Shown here: piece by piece, positions 42,474 to 53,700 of the stretch
Layout of the letters: each line of letters opens with the position of its first letter
Position numbering within the stretch: position 1 is the first letter of the stretch
Source: Oscillatoria sp. FACHB-1407
GTDB lineage: Bacteria; Cyanobacteriota; Cyanobacteriia; Elainellales; Elainellaceae
Length of the DNA: 64,000 nt
NCBI RefSeq assembly: GCF_014697545.1
Contig: NZ_JACJSA010000001.1
Location: 248,001 to 312,000, forward strand
Direction of reading: 5' to 3'
Program-made: the position numbers and the translations under genes
Notes under the pieces: generated by a model
Seen by the model: only the letters and a program-made list of their open reading frames with translations
What the model was told of the DNA's origin: nothing
Database searches by the model: none

Positions 42474-43310
42474 CTATTTCTGTTCCTGTGGTACGACCAA
42501 TGTCGATACCCAACCCACTAAGCGATCGAGTAGAAACCCAACGATACCGATGTAGAGCAGAGCAACGATGATGTCACTAATGCGCGAGCTATTCCAGGCA
42601 TCCCAGATAAAGAAACCGATACCTACACCACCCGTCAACATCTCAGCTGCAACGATCGCCAACCATGACAACCCAACCCCAATTCGCAGTCCTGTGAAAA
42701 TGTAAGGCACGGTTGCAGGAATCAGGATCGTCAGGAAATACTCCGGCTTGGATAGACGTAACACTTTTGCCACGTTGTTGTAGTCCTGTGGAATTTGTCG
42801 TACCCCTTCAGCCGTGTTGATAATGATGGGCCACACAGCCGTAATGAAGATGACGAAGATAGCCGAGGGTTGAGTTTGTTGAAACGCAGCCAGGGAAAGT
42901 GGTAACCAGGCTAATGGAGGCACAGTCCGCAATACCTGAAAAATGGGGTCAAGTGCTTCATGCATAAAGCGACTGGTGCCCATCAAAATTCCTAATCCAA
43001 TACCAACTATGGTGGCTAGCGTGAAGCCTATACCAACCCGTCCTAAACTTGCCCAAATCTGTAGGAGCAATCCTTTGTCGGTACCACCGTTGTCATACAG
43101 GGGATTCACGATCAATTCCCAGGTATCTTGAATGGTTTGGGCTGGGCTGGGCAGACTGATCACACCAGCGGTGGTCAACGCTTGCCAGATAACTAAAAAG
43201 ATGGCGATCGCCACAATCGGCGGAATCAGTTTCCTCACGGTTTTGCCAACCCAGGGCATCAACGATTGAGGATTGAAGCGGCGATCGCTCCGGCTTAATT
43301 GTGCAGTCAT
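42474..43310 (-). CDS. nrtB: Nitrate ABC transporter permease NrtB
   Basis: A 278-aa inner-membrane permease. Hydrophobic segments lie at about residues 28–50, 90–118, 128–142, 150–170, 205–228 and 245–265. The cytoplasmic coupling (EAA) loop lies around residues 190–225, near ILIPATVPYIFTGLRIGVGLSW. The FQVLRTVPPLAWLPLSLAAF segment is typical of the NrtB/CmpB group. A Shine-Dalgarno-like TAGGAG precedes the ATG by about 11 bases. It sits between nrtA and nrtC, with a 9-bp-stem hairpin in the upstream gap and heptamer arrays in the downstream gap. Confidence 0.93.
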   Translation of the reverse strand: MTAQLSRSDRRFNPQSLMPWVGKTVRKLIPPIVAIAIFLVIWQALTTAGVISLPSPAQTIQDTWELIVNPLYDNGGTDKGLLLQIWASLGRVGIGFTLATIVGIGLGILMGTSRFMHEALDPIFQVLRTVPPLAWLPLSLAAFQQTQPSAIFVIFITAVWPIIINTAEGVRQIPQDYNNVAKVLRLSKPEYFLTILIPATVPYIFTGLRIGVGLSWLAIVAAEMLTGGVGIGFFIWDAWNSSRISDIIVALLYIGIVGFLLDRLVGWVSTLVVPQEQK

Positions 43311-43418
43311 GATGCAAAAACTCCTATCTCAGATGCTCGATTGGGTGGCGTAGTTAGAAATGAGTGAGATTTACTTACGGTTCTCAGTTCCAGTCTTTGA
43401 CCGGGAATGTCGTGGGGC

Positions 43419-43448
43419 GGCTCTGCCGCTTTATCGAGAGGCAGAGCC
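43419..43448 (-). repeat. Hairpin between nrtA and nrtB
   Basis: A 9-bp stem, GGCTCTGCC and GGCAGAGCC, with a 12-nt loop, in the 187-bp gap between nrtA and nrtB. Confidence 0.7.
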
Positions 43449-43497
43449 TATCAGAGCTGTTTCCAGACTGAGCCTGAGAAAAACTCAATAAAAGAGG

Positions 43498-44808
43498 TTA
43501 GATTTTCTTGATCTTGAGGCTGTCCAAATAAGCCTGAGGATTTTCAGGATCAAAGGTGACGCCATCAAAGAAGGTTTCTACACCACGAGAGGTGCTTGCA
43601 GGAATGGCTGCTTCTTGTCCGATCGCCTTCGCTGCTTCACGCCACAAGTCTTCTCGGTTCACTTTATCGACCAGGGCTTGAGCATCAGTATCAGCAGGGA
43701 AGTAACCCCAGCGCATATCTTCGGTTACAAACCAAAGGTCATGGCTCTTATAGGGGTAAGATGCGTTGTCGTTCCAGAACTTCATCACGTAAGGTACGCC
43801 TTCTTCAACTCGACCATCGCCGAAGTCATACTTGCCACTTGTGCGATCTTGAATGTCAGCCGCAGGTACCCCAAACCAGGCTCGCTTCGATACGATCTCA
43901 ACCATCTCTTCTTTATTTTCTTCGCACCAAACCTGGGCTTCCAGCACCGCCTTTAAGAGTGCCATAGCGGCTTTAGGATGTTGGTCAACCCAATCGGCTC
44001 GCAGGGCGAACGCCTTCTCTGGGTGGTCTTTCCAGAGTTGTCCCGTGGTCAGTGCAGAGTAGCCAATATTTTGGTTGATCAATTGAGCATTCCAGGGTTC
44101 ACCCACACAGAAGGCATCCATCGTGCCCGTCTTCATGTTGGCGACCATTTGAGGTGGGGGTACAACAATCGTGGAAACGTCACTATCCGGATTAATGCCA
44201 CCCGCCGCTAACCAGTAGCGCATCCACAGGTCATGGGTTCCTCCAGGAAACGTTACGGCAAACTTCATTTGATTGCCCGCTGACTTGGCTGCATCAATCT
44301 TCGACCGCAGCGTAGAGCTATCCATCTGAACACCCAAATCTTTATGAGCATTCGCAACCGAAATCGCCTGTCCATTGGTATTTAAGCGTGCCAGGACATA
44401 CATGGGCACTTTTTTGCCATCGGTGACGATCCCTTCGGTAATCAGGTAGGGCATTGGGGAGAGGATGTGTGCCCCATCGATACCACCTCCTGCCGAACCC
44501 AATACGATGTTGTCGCGGGTGGTTCCCCAGGACGCTTGCTTCACCACTTCAACATCGGGCATTCCATACTTCTCAAAGAAACCCTTTTCTTTCGCAATGA
44601 TCAAGGGAGCCGAATCGGTGAGGGCAATAAATCCCAGAGTCGCTTTGGTCACTTCAGGCGCATCAGCTGACGCCACGGGAGCAGGAGACGCCGCATCAGA
44701 ACCAGAGGATGCACTGTCAGAAGGACTGCTACATCCATGCATAAACAGCGTACCTGCTGCGGTTGCGCCTGCGGTGATGATAAATTGACGACGAGAAAAT
44801 TTAGCCAT
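43498..44808 (-). CDS. nrtA: Nitrate-binding lipoprotein NrtA
   Basis: A 436-aa solute-binding lipoprotein. The N-terminus has a twin-arginine-like SRRQF followed by a hydrophobic stretch and a lipobox with the Cys at residue 26 (FMHGC), then a Ser/Ala/Asp linker. The binding domain (~residues 55–400) shows the NrtA/CmpA pattern LGFIALTDSAPLIIAKEKGFFEKYG (described in parts), GGIDGAHILSPMPY, FCVGEPWNAQ and NKEEMVEIVSKRAWFG. The neighbouring nitrite and nitrate reductases argue for nitrate/nitrite rather than bicarbonate. It delivers the anion to NrtB. A 141-bp gap with an inverted repeat separates it from nirA. Confidence 0.93.
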   Translation of the reverse strand: MAKFSRRQFIITAGATAAGTLFMHGCSSPSDSASSGSDAASPAPVASADAPEVTKATLGFIALTDSAPLIIAKEKGFFEKYGMPDVEVVKQASWGTTRDNIVLGSAGGGIDGAHILSPMPYLITEGIVTDGKKVPMYVLARLNTNGQAISVANAHKDLGVQMDSSTLRSKIDAAKSAGNQMKFAVTFPGGTHDLWMRYWLAAGGINPDSDVSTIVVPPPQMVANMKTGTMDAFCVGEPWNAQLINQNIGYSALTTGQLWKDHPEKAFALRADWVDQHPKAAMALLKAVLEAQVWCEENKEEMVEIVSKRAWFGVPAADIQDRTSGKYDFGDGRVEEGVPYVMKFWNDNASYPYKSHDLWFVTEDMRWGYFPADTDAQALVDKVNREDLWREAAKAIGQEAAIPASTSRGVETFFDGVTFDPENPQAYLDSLKIKKI

Positions 44809-44864
44809 AGTAACGACCTACAAATGTTGGGTAAAAGTTGAATAATTGAGCAATTGAAGGAACA

Positions 44865-44946
44865 AAATTTGCAGGGGCGAGGCACTTGATAGAGAAGTAG
44901 TTAAGTTGTACAGTTCCTCTATCAAATGCTTTGCCCTTGTGGATTT
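44865..44946 (-). repeat. Long imperfect inverted repeat between nirA and nrtA
   Basis: Arms of about 30 bp (44865–44894 and 44917–44946) pair with few mismatches; both contain the equivalent of TTGATAGAG and a GGGGC-like core. The outer edge is 3 bp from the nirA stop. It can form a stable hairpin in the operon mRNA. Confidence 0.75.
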
Positions 44947-44949
44947 GCG

Positions 44950-46506
44950 TCATGTTGTCAGAGACACAGATTCCTCCTTAAGTCGTCCATTGAAATGTTG
45001 AATCAACAGATCACGCAGCACAGGTTTTAACTCGTCACAAGGTACTGCCTTCATGGCACAGGTGCCCAACACCGCCTCTTTGCCGACTTTACCCCCCATA
45101 TAAATATCGACGGCTTCGACAGTTTGCCCGTTTTTTCGGGTTTTGGTGCCCATGAGACCAATATCAGCGACCTGAGGCTGTCCACACGAGTTGGGGCATC
45201 CAGTCCAGTGAATCCGGACAGGGCGGGGACATTGGACTTCTTTTTCCAATTCTTGAATTAGAGCGATCGCCCGATTCTTGGTTTCAATCAAAGCAAAGTT
45301 GCAGAACTGAGCACCCGTACAGGACACCAACGCCCGACTCAAATTATCGGGATCAGTTGAAAACCGCTGTACCAAAGGCTCTTTGAGCATGGGAGCAATG
45401 CGAGAGTCAGGCACATTGGGAATAATAATGTTTTGCTCAACAGTGAGCCGCAATTCACCACTGCCATAGACTTCTGCCATTCGCGCCAAGTCAAACATAT
45501 CCTGAGCGTAAAGGCGGCCAACGGGAACATGTAACCCGACATAGTTTAATCCGGGTTGCTTTTGCGCGTGGATACCAATGTGATCCCGCTTATCCCACAC
45601 AATCTCATCTTTTGGTGCAGCGGATTGTAGCGGATGACCCAATTGCTGCTCTACAGCAGTTCGGAACTGGTCAATGCCCCACTCGTCAATCAACCACATG
45701 AGGCGAGCTTTCTGCCGATTGGCTCGCAATCCGTGATTGCGATAGACCAGCAGAATTGCCTCACACAATGCCACCACATCACGGGGATGCACCCAGGCAT
45801 TGAGGGGAATCGCCGCTTCACAGCGTTTGGCAGAGAAGAAGCCTCCCACCAACACGTTGAAGCCTAAGATGCCATCTTTAAAGGCAGGGACAAACGCCAC
45901 ATCGTTGATCTCTGCGTGAACGGAGTTATCGCGACATCCGGCGATCGCAATGTTGAACTTGCGCGGCAGATTTGTAAACGATGGGTTGCCCTCACCATTG
46001 TTGGTGATCATGTCCTGCACTTTGCGGATGATGCCACGAGTGTCGAGCAACTCATCAGCATCGATTCCTGCAACGGGAGAACCTGTGATATTGCGCACGT
46101 TGTCCATGCCCGACTGGATGCTGGTCAGTCCGGCTTGCTCAAACTTAGAGAAGATGGTGGGAATATCTTCGAGCCGAATGCCGCGCAATTGAATATTTTG
46201 ACGAGTGGTAATGTCAGCACTGCCCTCTTCGCCATACCGTTGCACGACTTCTCCCAGTACGCGCATTTGACCGCTGGTGAGAATACCACTGGGCATTCGC
46301 ATCCGTAACATAAACTTGCCGGGAGTGACGGGACGAAAGAAAATGCCCATCCATTTCAGGCGATGGTCGCGATCGGTTTCATCCATCGCTTCCCAACCCA
46401 TCTGAGCAAAGGTTTCCAGGTCGCCTTTGATGGCTAAACCATCCTTCTCAGCTTTAAACTTTTCAAATTTGTTAAGACTTGATGACGTGGGCAGGGTGCT
46501 AGTCAT
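44950..46506 (-). CDS. nirA: Ferredoxin–nitrite reductase
   Basis: A 518-aa enzyme that reduces nitrite to ammonium with six electrons from ferredoxin. The [4Fe-4S]/sirohaem ligands are in SCTGAQFCNFA and WTGCPNSCGQ, the sulfite/nitrite-reductase signature. The N-terminal half includes MRMPSGILTSGQMRVLG and TTRQNIQLRGI, common to plant and cyanobacterial NirA. The length is typical. A GAGGA Shine-Dalgarno precedes the ATG. It is the first gene of the operon nirA-nrtABCD-narB, and an NtcA-type promoter lies ~145–186 bp upstream. Confidence 0.95.
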   Translation of the reverse strand: MTSTLPTSSSLNKFEKFKAEKDGLAIKGDLETFAQMGWEAMDETDRDHRLKWMGIFFRPVTPGKFMLRMRMPSGILTSGQMRVLGEVVQRYGEEGSADITTRQNIQLRGIRLEDIPTIFSKFEQAGLTSIQSGMDNVRNITGSPVAGIDADELLDTRGIIRKVQDMITNNGEGNPSFTNLPRKFNIAIAGCRDNSVHAEINDVAFVPAFKDGILGFNVLVGGFFSAKRCEAAIPLNAWVHPRDVVALCEAILLVYRNHGLRANRQKARLMWLIDEWGIDQFRTAVEQQLGHPLQSAAPKDEIVWDKRDHIGIHAQKQPGLNYVGLHVPVGRLYAQDMFDLARMAEVYGSGELRLTVEQNIIIPNVPDSRIAPMLKEPLVQRFSTDPDNLSRALVSCTGAQFCNFALIETKNRAIALIQELEKEVQCPRPVRIHWTGCPNSCGQPQVADIGLMGTKTRKNGQTVEAVDIYMGGKVGKEAVLGTCAMKAVPCDELKPVLRDLLIQHFNGRLKEESVSLTT

Positions 46507-46650
46507 AAACTATCCTCAAGCGGACTCAACCATGAGCCGCCACAACGCTGTACTTGAATTGAGTCCGAAACTTCTACACTGAGCGATTACGACAGCAACT
46601 TGCCTTTTTGTAACAGTTGCTTTCGTAGCGATCGCCCTTTCATGTTGCTT

Positions 46651-46692
46651 ACGTTAAGCGGTTGAACAAGTCAAATTCGTATATTCCGTCAC
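46651..46692 (-). promoter_or_regulatory. Putative NtcA-activated promoter of nirA
   Basis: On the minus strand, GTGACGGAATATAC (46692–46679) fits the NtcA site GTA-N8-TAC with one mismatch and keeps the GT-N10-AC core. Exactly 22 bases later comes TAACGT (46656–46651), which fits the TAN3T –10 box. This is the class II NtcA promoter layout. The start of transcription would be near 46644, giving a leader of ~138 nt. Confidence 0.65.
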
Positions 46693-47089
46693 AAAATCAT
46701 ATCGATTATGCAATTTGCGCATTACTCCTATGCGGCTATTGCATTTTTAGGGCAAGTTTGGCGCAATCGAAGGGCGTTTAGCGCAAGGTAGAACGTGATT
46801 TTTTGTCTAAAACGAACCATTTCCCTAACACAGTCATTGCCAAAATCCTTTTGGACAGTAGCTTTGGGGTTTTGCAAGGGGCAGGATTTGAATAATATCC
46901 ACTCACACAGGTGCAAGCTTGACCAGCCAAATGCCATGTCTCTACAGTCCAACAACGATCGATGCCATCCCAATTGAAGTCAAAAAATTTTTGGGAAGAA
47001 TTGTGGTATTTCAAGCAATCACGATGTAGCTGAGTGCGTTGATTAAATCGATATCTAAGTACAACTCGTCGTAAATAAGGGTGGAATTT

Positions 47090-47140
47090 GGGGTGCAGGG
47101 GTGGAACCCCTGGCTGGGGGCGCAGCCTCCACACCCCCCC
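47090..47140 (+). repeat. Dispersed repeat B, copy 2 (GC-rich)
   Basis: It begins GGGGTGCAGGGGTGGAACCC and ends CACACCCCC, nearly identical to 4609–4656. It lies ~590 bp upstream of the giant gene start. Confidence 0.75.
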
Positions 47141-47724
47141 CTGGTTTTATTTCCAACCCCTATCCATGAATAGCAGTCCTAAGGACACGGAATTATCTTG
47201 CACAATCATGACCCAGAATGACGGGACAAGATGCAGCAGAAGTCAAGCTTTTTTGCATCTTGAAATCTGTAATTTTTCAATGTGATTTGATCTACCCATT
47301 TGGGAATCAAATCTGAATTACAAATTTAAGTTGTGAGATGACTAATTTAAACCATCCGTCATTTCAAACAGCACACCGATTTGTTATGTCAAGATCCTAT
47401 TTGATCAGCCCAACATTTGAGCCGTTCATTGCATATTAAGCATGACTCAAACGTATAACTGGCTGATGAGTTATTTTCGTAAATTCCACCGTTTGCAGTT
47501 TAGAAAGGCTGGGTTGATTGAACAATTCACCCCATTTGTTTGGCTGGGAAACCTTCACCAAACGCAATACCTATTCATTGGTATTTCATTGGGGTAAATC
47601 TATCCCCTGCGATCTTAAGAATCTCATTAGATTTGTAAGGTTAATTTCAGCAAAACAGCTTCTAAACTCATTCTCAGGGATGTTCAAAATCAGGTGCTAT
47701 TGCACTAATTCAGGAGAGATTGCA

Positions 47725-50700
47725 ATGATGTCAATTGACTTTCAGGTTGCTACCCGTGAACTCTTTGAACGATTCAGAGAGACTGATCCTGAATTGGGGT
47801 CGATCGCAGCGATCGCCACTCAAAGTGAAGATGGCTTTGTCAGGAAACATGCCGATAAATTTGAAGGTGGCTCCAGAGAGGCGCGGCAGGTCTACCGATT
47901 AGCCGTCAATCTAAAGCAGAAAGCAGACTTGCTTTGGCTCAACATTCAAGATGTTTTTGCATCTCACTTTCAGCAAACTCTCTTTAACAACTTACCTACT
48001 GATTTACCGGATGAATTCATCAGACAACAAGCCGATATTCCAGCTTATAAACGCTTGTTTGGTGGGTTAGATGCGATTGAGCAAGAACACTGCCGATCAA
48101 TATTGGGTCCAGCCGCTTATTTTGTTGATTTACTGCGGTTTATTGAAGCCAATATTCTCGAAAGTGATCTTTCTAACATCAATCCTTCTGAAAAGAGAAA
48201 TTCGATTCCGGATTCCTGTCAGCTTCACTGGCGTCGCCCTGATCTCTCACGGATTCGGCTTGATTGTCAAAACGCTCATGAGTTAATCCCCTATGTTGAT
48301 TTAGTCAACGAACTGTTAGAAACATTCATTAAAACGATTGAAACGGCGGATCAAGATGCCTACGAAATTCTCAGTGAAACGGTCTTTCCGATGCATCTGC
48401 CCTATCATTTGCCACTCGATGAAATTCGTACCTATTTAAAGCAACTTAAAACCAGTCTTTATCACGTTTATCAGGCATTTGATTCATCTCAAAATCAGGG
48501 GATCAAAACACGAATTACCAGAGAGGCTTTAGAGTTATCCCCTCAAGAATTTAGTTTAATTGTGTCGGAGTTAGCCGCTCCATTGCAGGTGTATGGCGAT
48601 GTATCGCTGGCGGGTGAAACTGGTCTAGAAAACGTTGAGGTGTTTCTAGAGCAAACTGGGCTAACGCGATCGCAGTTGAATCAGTTGCTGTTTCAAGACC
48701 TCGATCGCCACGAGATCAATGCCGGGTTATCCCGCCTGTTCTTCATCAACAATGTCAATGATGGTTTGGGTTATTTGACCATCGCCTTAGGCAGCAACAA
48801 TGGCTACGATCGCCTGTTAAACCTCAGTCTAGAAAAACTCGATCGCATCTATCGCTTCCTCAAGCTGGCGCGCAAACTGGAGTGGTCGTTTGCCGATCTC
48901 GATTGGGCATTGCGATCGCTCCATGCACCCTACGTTCCCGAAACGGCTCTGTTATTGGATGGCATTAACGACTATGTAGAGTGCCGCAATGTCAAAAATT
49001 TAGATTTAAACGAGTTTACGATTGAGGCGTGGATCAATCCCACTGAGTCAGGGCGCAACGTCATTATCAGCAAAGGCAGCGAGGCAGAGCACCAACTGCA
49101 CTTTATGCTGTGGGTGGACTCAGCAAATCGTCTGGCGTTTTATGGCAGGTTGTCTGCCACGGAAGACATCGAGATCAAAAGTCTTGTCACCATTCCAACC
49201 GGGGTATTTAGCCACGTTGCGGTAGCGGTTGATAACGCCAAAAAAACGATTCACCTGTTAATCAACGGTGATCCGGTCAATGTTGATGTCGATATCAACA
49301 CTAACCCTAACCCCAATAGCAGCAATCTATTGAACCAGGTTGATGTTTCGGTTGCGTCGCTAGCCGATTGGGAAATTGTCTCAATTGGGGATGACCTCTA
49401 CCTGGGGCGCGATCTCTACGACGAATATTTCACAGGCATTCTCAAAGAGGTGCGAATCTGGTCAATTGCCCGTAGCCAGTCGGCTATCCAGGAATATCGG
49501 TATCGCCGTCTAACCGGACGAGAACAGCGTTTGGTGGCATATTGGGCACTGACAGAAACTCCCTCCAACGCCCTGTTAGATCTAACTCCCAATGGCAACC
49601 ACGGCATCATGGGAGGTTCCCAATTCTCGACTCAACCTCGATGGGTACAAGAGGATTTGGTGCTCGATCCCCTCTCGGCAGGTCAGGGCTTCCGGTTTAA
49701 TGGCGTTGACGACTACCTGGCAGCGAATGCGATCGCGTATGGGGATCTGGAAGAGATCACGTTGGAAGCCTGGATCAAGCTGGAAGCAACAGCAGAGAAG
49801 AGCACCATTCTGTTTAAGGGCAATCGAGCCACAGGGCGATCGCAATTTGCGTTGTGGATTGACAGTGCTAACAGACTGGTGTTCCAGAGTGATTCTCTGG
49901 AGCAGAGTTACACCAGTGAGGACGCGATCCCAGTGGGACAGTTGACCCACGTTGCCATCGTTCTCGACAAGGAGAATACCTCCAAGCAGGTTGTGAAAAT
50001 CCATGTGAATGGCGTCATGGATGTCCAGTGGTTGATCAGACCTGCTGAACCCCTGATCGCGGAGGAGGGCGATCGCGCTAACAGTTATCTCCTCGTAGGG
50101 CGCGGGGTTGAGGGCAATTATTTCAAGGGGATCATTCGGGAGATCCGCATCTGGAATCAACCCCGCACTGAGGAACAGATTGCCCTGTATCTCTATCGTC
50201 CCCTTCCAACCGGAGAACCTGGGCTCATTAACTATTGGCGATTGAATGAGATTGAGACGGATGCCGATATCAGCCTTGCCCCCGATGCGGTTCCTGGTTC
50301 GCGCAACCCATTGGTGCTGGGTGGCATTGCTGGGGATCATGCCCCCGATCGCGTTACGTTAACCAATCGTCTGTTGCCCCCGTTGCCGATCGCCACGACA
50401 GGAACGGTGTTGCAGTTTGATGGCGACAACGATGTGATTGTCATCCATGATGCCAAACGGGTGGATCAGCGCAACTCCAGACGGTGGGGATTGGGGCAAT
50501 ATGAACGGTTTACGCTGGAGTTTTGGTTTAACCCCACTGATGCAAGCTTGAGCGATCGCCAGCAGGTGTTATTCAGTCAGGGTGACGCAGAAGCGGGCTT
50601 GAGTGTTTATCTGTATCAACATCGGCTGCATGTGTTGGCATGGACAAACACCTTTGAGCAGAATGCCCTGCAACAGTCGATCTTTAAGTCGGAACCGATC

Positions 50701-53700
50701 GCCTATGACCAGTGGTATCACCTGGCGATCGCTCAGGATGAGTTTCCTACCCCTGATGGGGCGGATGCGCGACCATTGCCATTGGAGTTGATTGAGCTAC
50801 GGGCTTATCTCAACGGCAACCCGATGCAGACCCCAACCGGAGGGGCGATCGCTCCGGGATATCGCCTGAGTCCAGTGGGAGTCGCCTATCTGGGAGGGTT
50901 AGGTGAACTGGGGATCACCAAGTTTGAGGAGGCTTACTCAGCCGTTGAGGTCGAGCATCTTTATTTCTTCTCCGGGCAGATCACCGACCTGCGGTTGTGG
51001 AACATCACAAAAACTGCCGCCGAGATTGCCAGCGATCGCCACGTCGCCCCCCCGGCATCGCCCAATTTAGTCGCCTATTTCCCCACCAAAGAGGGTCAGG
51101 GCAATCAGATCAAAAACCAGGCTGAGAATCCAGCTACTCCATTGACCAACATCGACATTGGCACTCTGCAAGCCCGCGATATTGCCTTTGTTGCCGATGG
51201 CACGGGAATTGAGCTAGAAAATGCCTTTTCTCATTACGTTGCTCCCGATGCCTTCACCTGGTCAAACTACGTCTACAGCGGCAGACTCTACATCGACAAC
51301 GCCGATGCGGGAATTGGAGTCACCTTTTTGAGCCAATATCCCAATGAGGCACGCTTTTATCGGTTGCAGCGATATGCCCAAAAACCGCAGTTTCATCTCG
51401 TCGCTCATACCCACGGATTTCAACCCCTGACCATCACAAAAGCAGTGGAGGTCATCCCTCAACCCAATACCTGGTATCGCTTCCGCATCCGAGTTGAGGA
51501 TATCAACAACCAGACCGAGATTAAGGTGCAGATCTGGGAGGATGAGCTAGAGGGCATTGAACCTCCAGCAGATGCCTTTCAACTGGAGGCGATCGACCCC
51601 AGCCCCCATCGACTGACACAGGGCACCGTCGGCGTATGGACGTTTGGTGCAGGCAACAAGCGGTTCGATCGGCTGAAGGTAGAACGCATTGCCCCCATCG
51701 GCATTCGGGCGGAGGTTCTGTTAGCCGACAGCAACTTTGAGCCATACAATCCCCCGGAAGACCCGATTGGCTGGAACCACACGAGCGATCGCATCCAGTT
51801 TCAACACAATGCGTTGCTGTTTAAGACGGTGGCGTTGGGTGGAAACCATGCTCTGGGCACCGATCAAACGCTGGACAACATGCAGTCCTTTTATGACGTG
51901 CCAGAGGCGTTGACCTGGTCAAATTATGTGTTCACGGGCAAGATGCGGTTCACAGCGGCAGATAGCGGCGTTGGCGTGAGTGTGTTGAGCCGCTATCCCG
52001 ATAACCGGGATCAGTGTTATCAACTCAAACGCGATCGCTTCAAGTCTACTTTTTATCTGGATGCACGACCCTACGGCATTTACCCACTCGAAGGCAGCGT
52101 TGATTCCGGTGTGGAGGCACGTCCAGAGGTATGGTACCGCTTCCGCATTGAGGTTCGCAGTACCGATACGGAAACCTCGATCAAAGCCAGAGTCTGGGAA
52201 GAAGGGCGTAACGAACCGAGCACGTTCCCGATTAGTGTGACAGACACCAGCGACATTCGCCTCTCAGCGGGCACCGTCGGCGTTTGGGCAGGGGGCAATG
52301 GCTTGAAATGGTTTGACGAGTTACAGGTCGTCACGTTGTCCGATCTCCTGCTGGAGGAAAACTTTGGCAGATTCGCACCCGATCAAGACCCCGATTTTTG
52401 GGTAGACACCAGCACCCGCATTGACTTTGATGAAACGCTTCCTCTGTTTAAGGCGATCGCCGATCCCACCGACGCCAGCAATATTGTGCTGAGTTTCACA
52501 GAGACGGGCGATCGCGAACTCAACAGTGCCTATTCCCACTACACGAACCCCACTGAAAATCCTGCCGTTTCCACCTGGACAAACTACACCTACACAGGCA
52601 GATTTTATGTAGCCGACCTCAAAGGCAGCATTGGCGTAACGGTGCTGAGCCAGTTTCCAGCACAACAGGAACGGTGTTATCGCCTCGGCTATGACGGCAA
52701 TTCATCCACCACCTTACAACTGGTGAGCCTGATCCCCGGTGACATTGCACCGCTAGGTGGCACCCGTGATTCGGGAGTAGCGGTTCAAGCCAACACCTGG
52801 TTCCGCTTCCGGATTGAGGTCGAAAGCGACGATAACCTCAACCAGACCCGCATTCGGGCAAAAGTATGGCAATCGAGTACCCAGGAACCCCAGGCATTTC
52901 AAATTGAAGCCTTTGAGGATGGCGATCAACGACTCAAAGCGGGCACCGTTGGCATCTGGGCAGCCGATATGGGGCTAAAACTGTTTGACGATCTGCGGGT
53001 GCAGCGACGGGTTCTCTACAACACCAACTTTGAGACAACCTCCGTGGGGCAACTGCCAACGGATTGGCAGGTTACCAGGGGCAATAGCCGGGAAGTCAGA
53101 GTGATGGAGGTAGGGGGCAACAAAGTGCTCTCCATTGGCTCAGGAAACAATGAGACACACGCCCATCTCAACCTTCCGATCGCCCTGGGTTGGAGCCAAT
53201 ACACCTATACCGGGCGATTGCAAATTGCGTCCTCCTCGTTTGATATCGAAGCCGGGAAAAGCATTGCCAAAGGGGGCATTGGAGTTACATTCCTGAGTCG
53301 CCATACAGCCTCGGAGCCAAACCGCAATCGCTACTACCGCTTGCGAGTGGGGGCATCGACCGGAGAGCGCACCTTTGGGCTACGGGCTGACCCCGGAGGC
53401 ATCACCACCGACAACAATCGACGCGATACAAATATCAGAATCGAAGTGAATACCTGGTATCGCTTTCAGGTTGAGGTGCGAAATGGGGAGAACCGGACGG
53501 AGATCCGAGCCAAGGTCTGGAAAGAAAAAGAGCCAATTCCAGAACTATTTCAAATGGAGGGCTATGACAATAGTGTGCCAGACCCGGCTAAGAACATTCC
53601 TGGGCGGTTAACCGCTGGCACGATTGGAATTTGGGCGGAGGGAGATGGAATCAAGTATTTTGATGACTTGCAGGTATCTGAAGGCATCATTTTATTTGAG

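Larger units (their letters stand above)
46507..47724. other. Gap between divergent nirA and the TcA-like gene
   Basis: A 1.2-kb non-coding stretch. It contains the NtcA-type promoter of nirA (46651–46692), repeat B copy 2 (47090–47140) and the leader of the giant gene. Frames found here (for example minus 46728–46973) show no family features. No tRNA or other RNA was recognised. Confidence 0.5.

Noticed and set aside
39292-44808. cmpABCD bicarbonate transporter as an alternative to nrtABCD
   Set aside because: The proteins are paralogous, but the genes lie between nirA and narB, the standard nitrate operon.
46728-46973. Minus-strand 81-codon frame upstream of nirA
   Set aside because: No recognisable features, low-complexity Cys/Leu/Arg mixture, and it lies in a promoter-containing gap.
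47518-47724. 69 extra N-terminal residues of the giant protein from a TTG
   Set aside because: The ATG at 47725 has a good AGGAGA ribosome-binding site and is followed by TcA-like sequence; the extension has no such signal.
49582-50340. Minus-strand frame of 252 codons within the giant gene
   Set aside because: It mirrors the LamG coding region; no ribosome-binding site and no family features.
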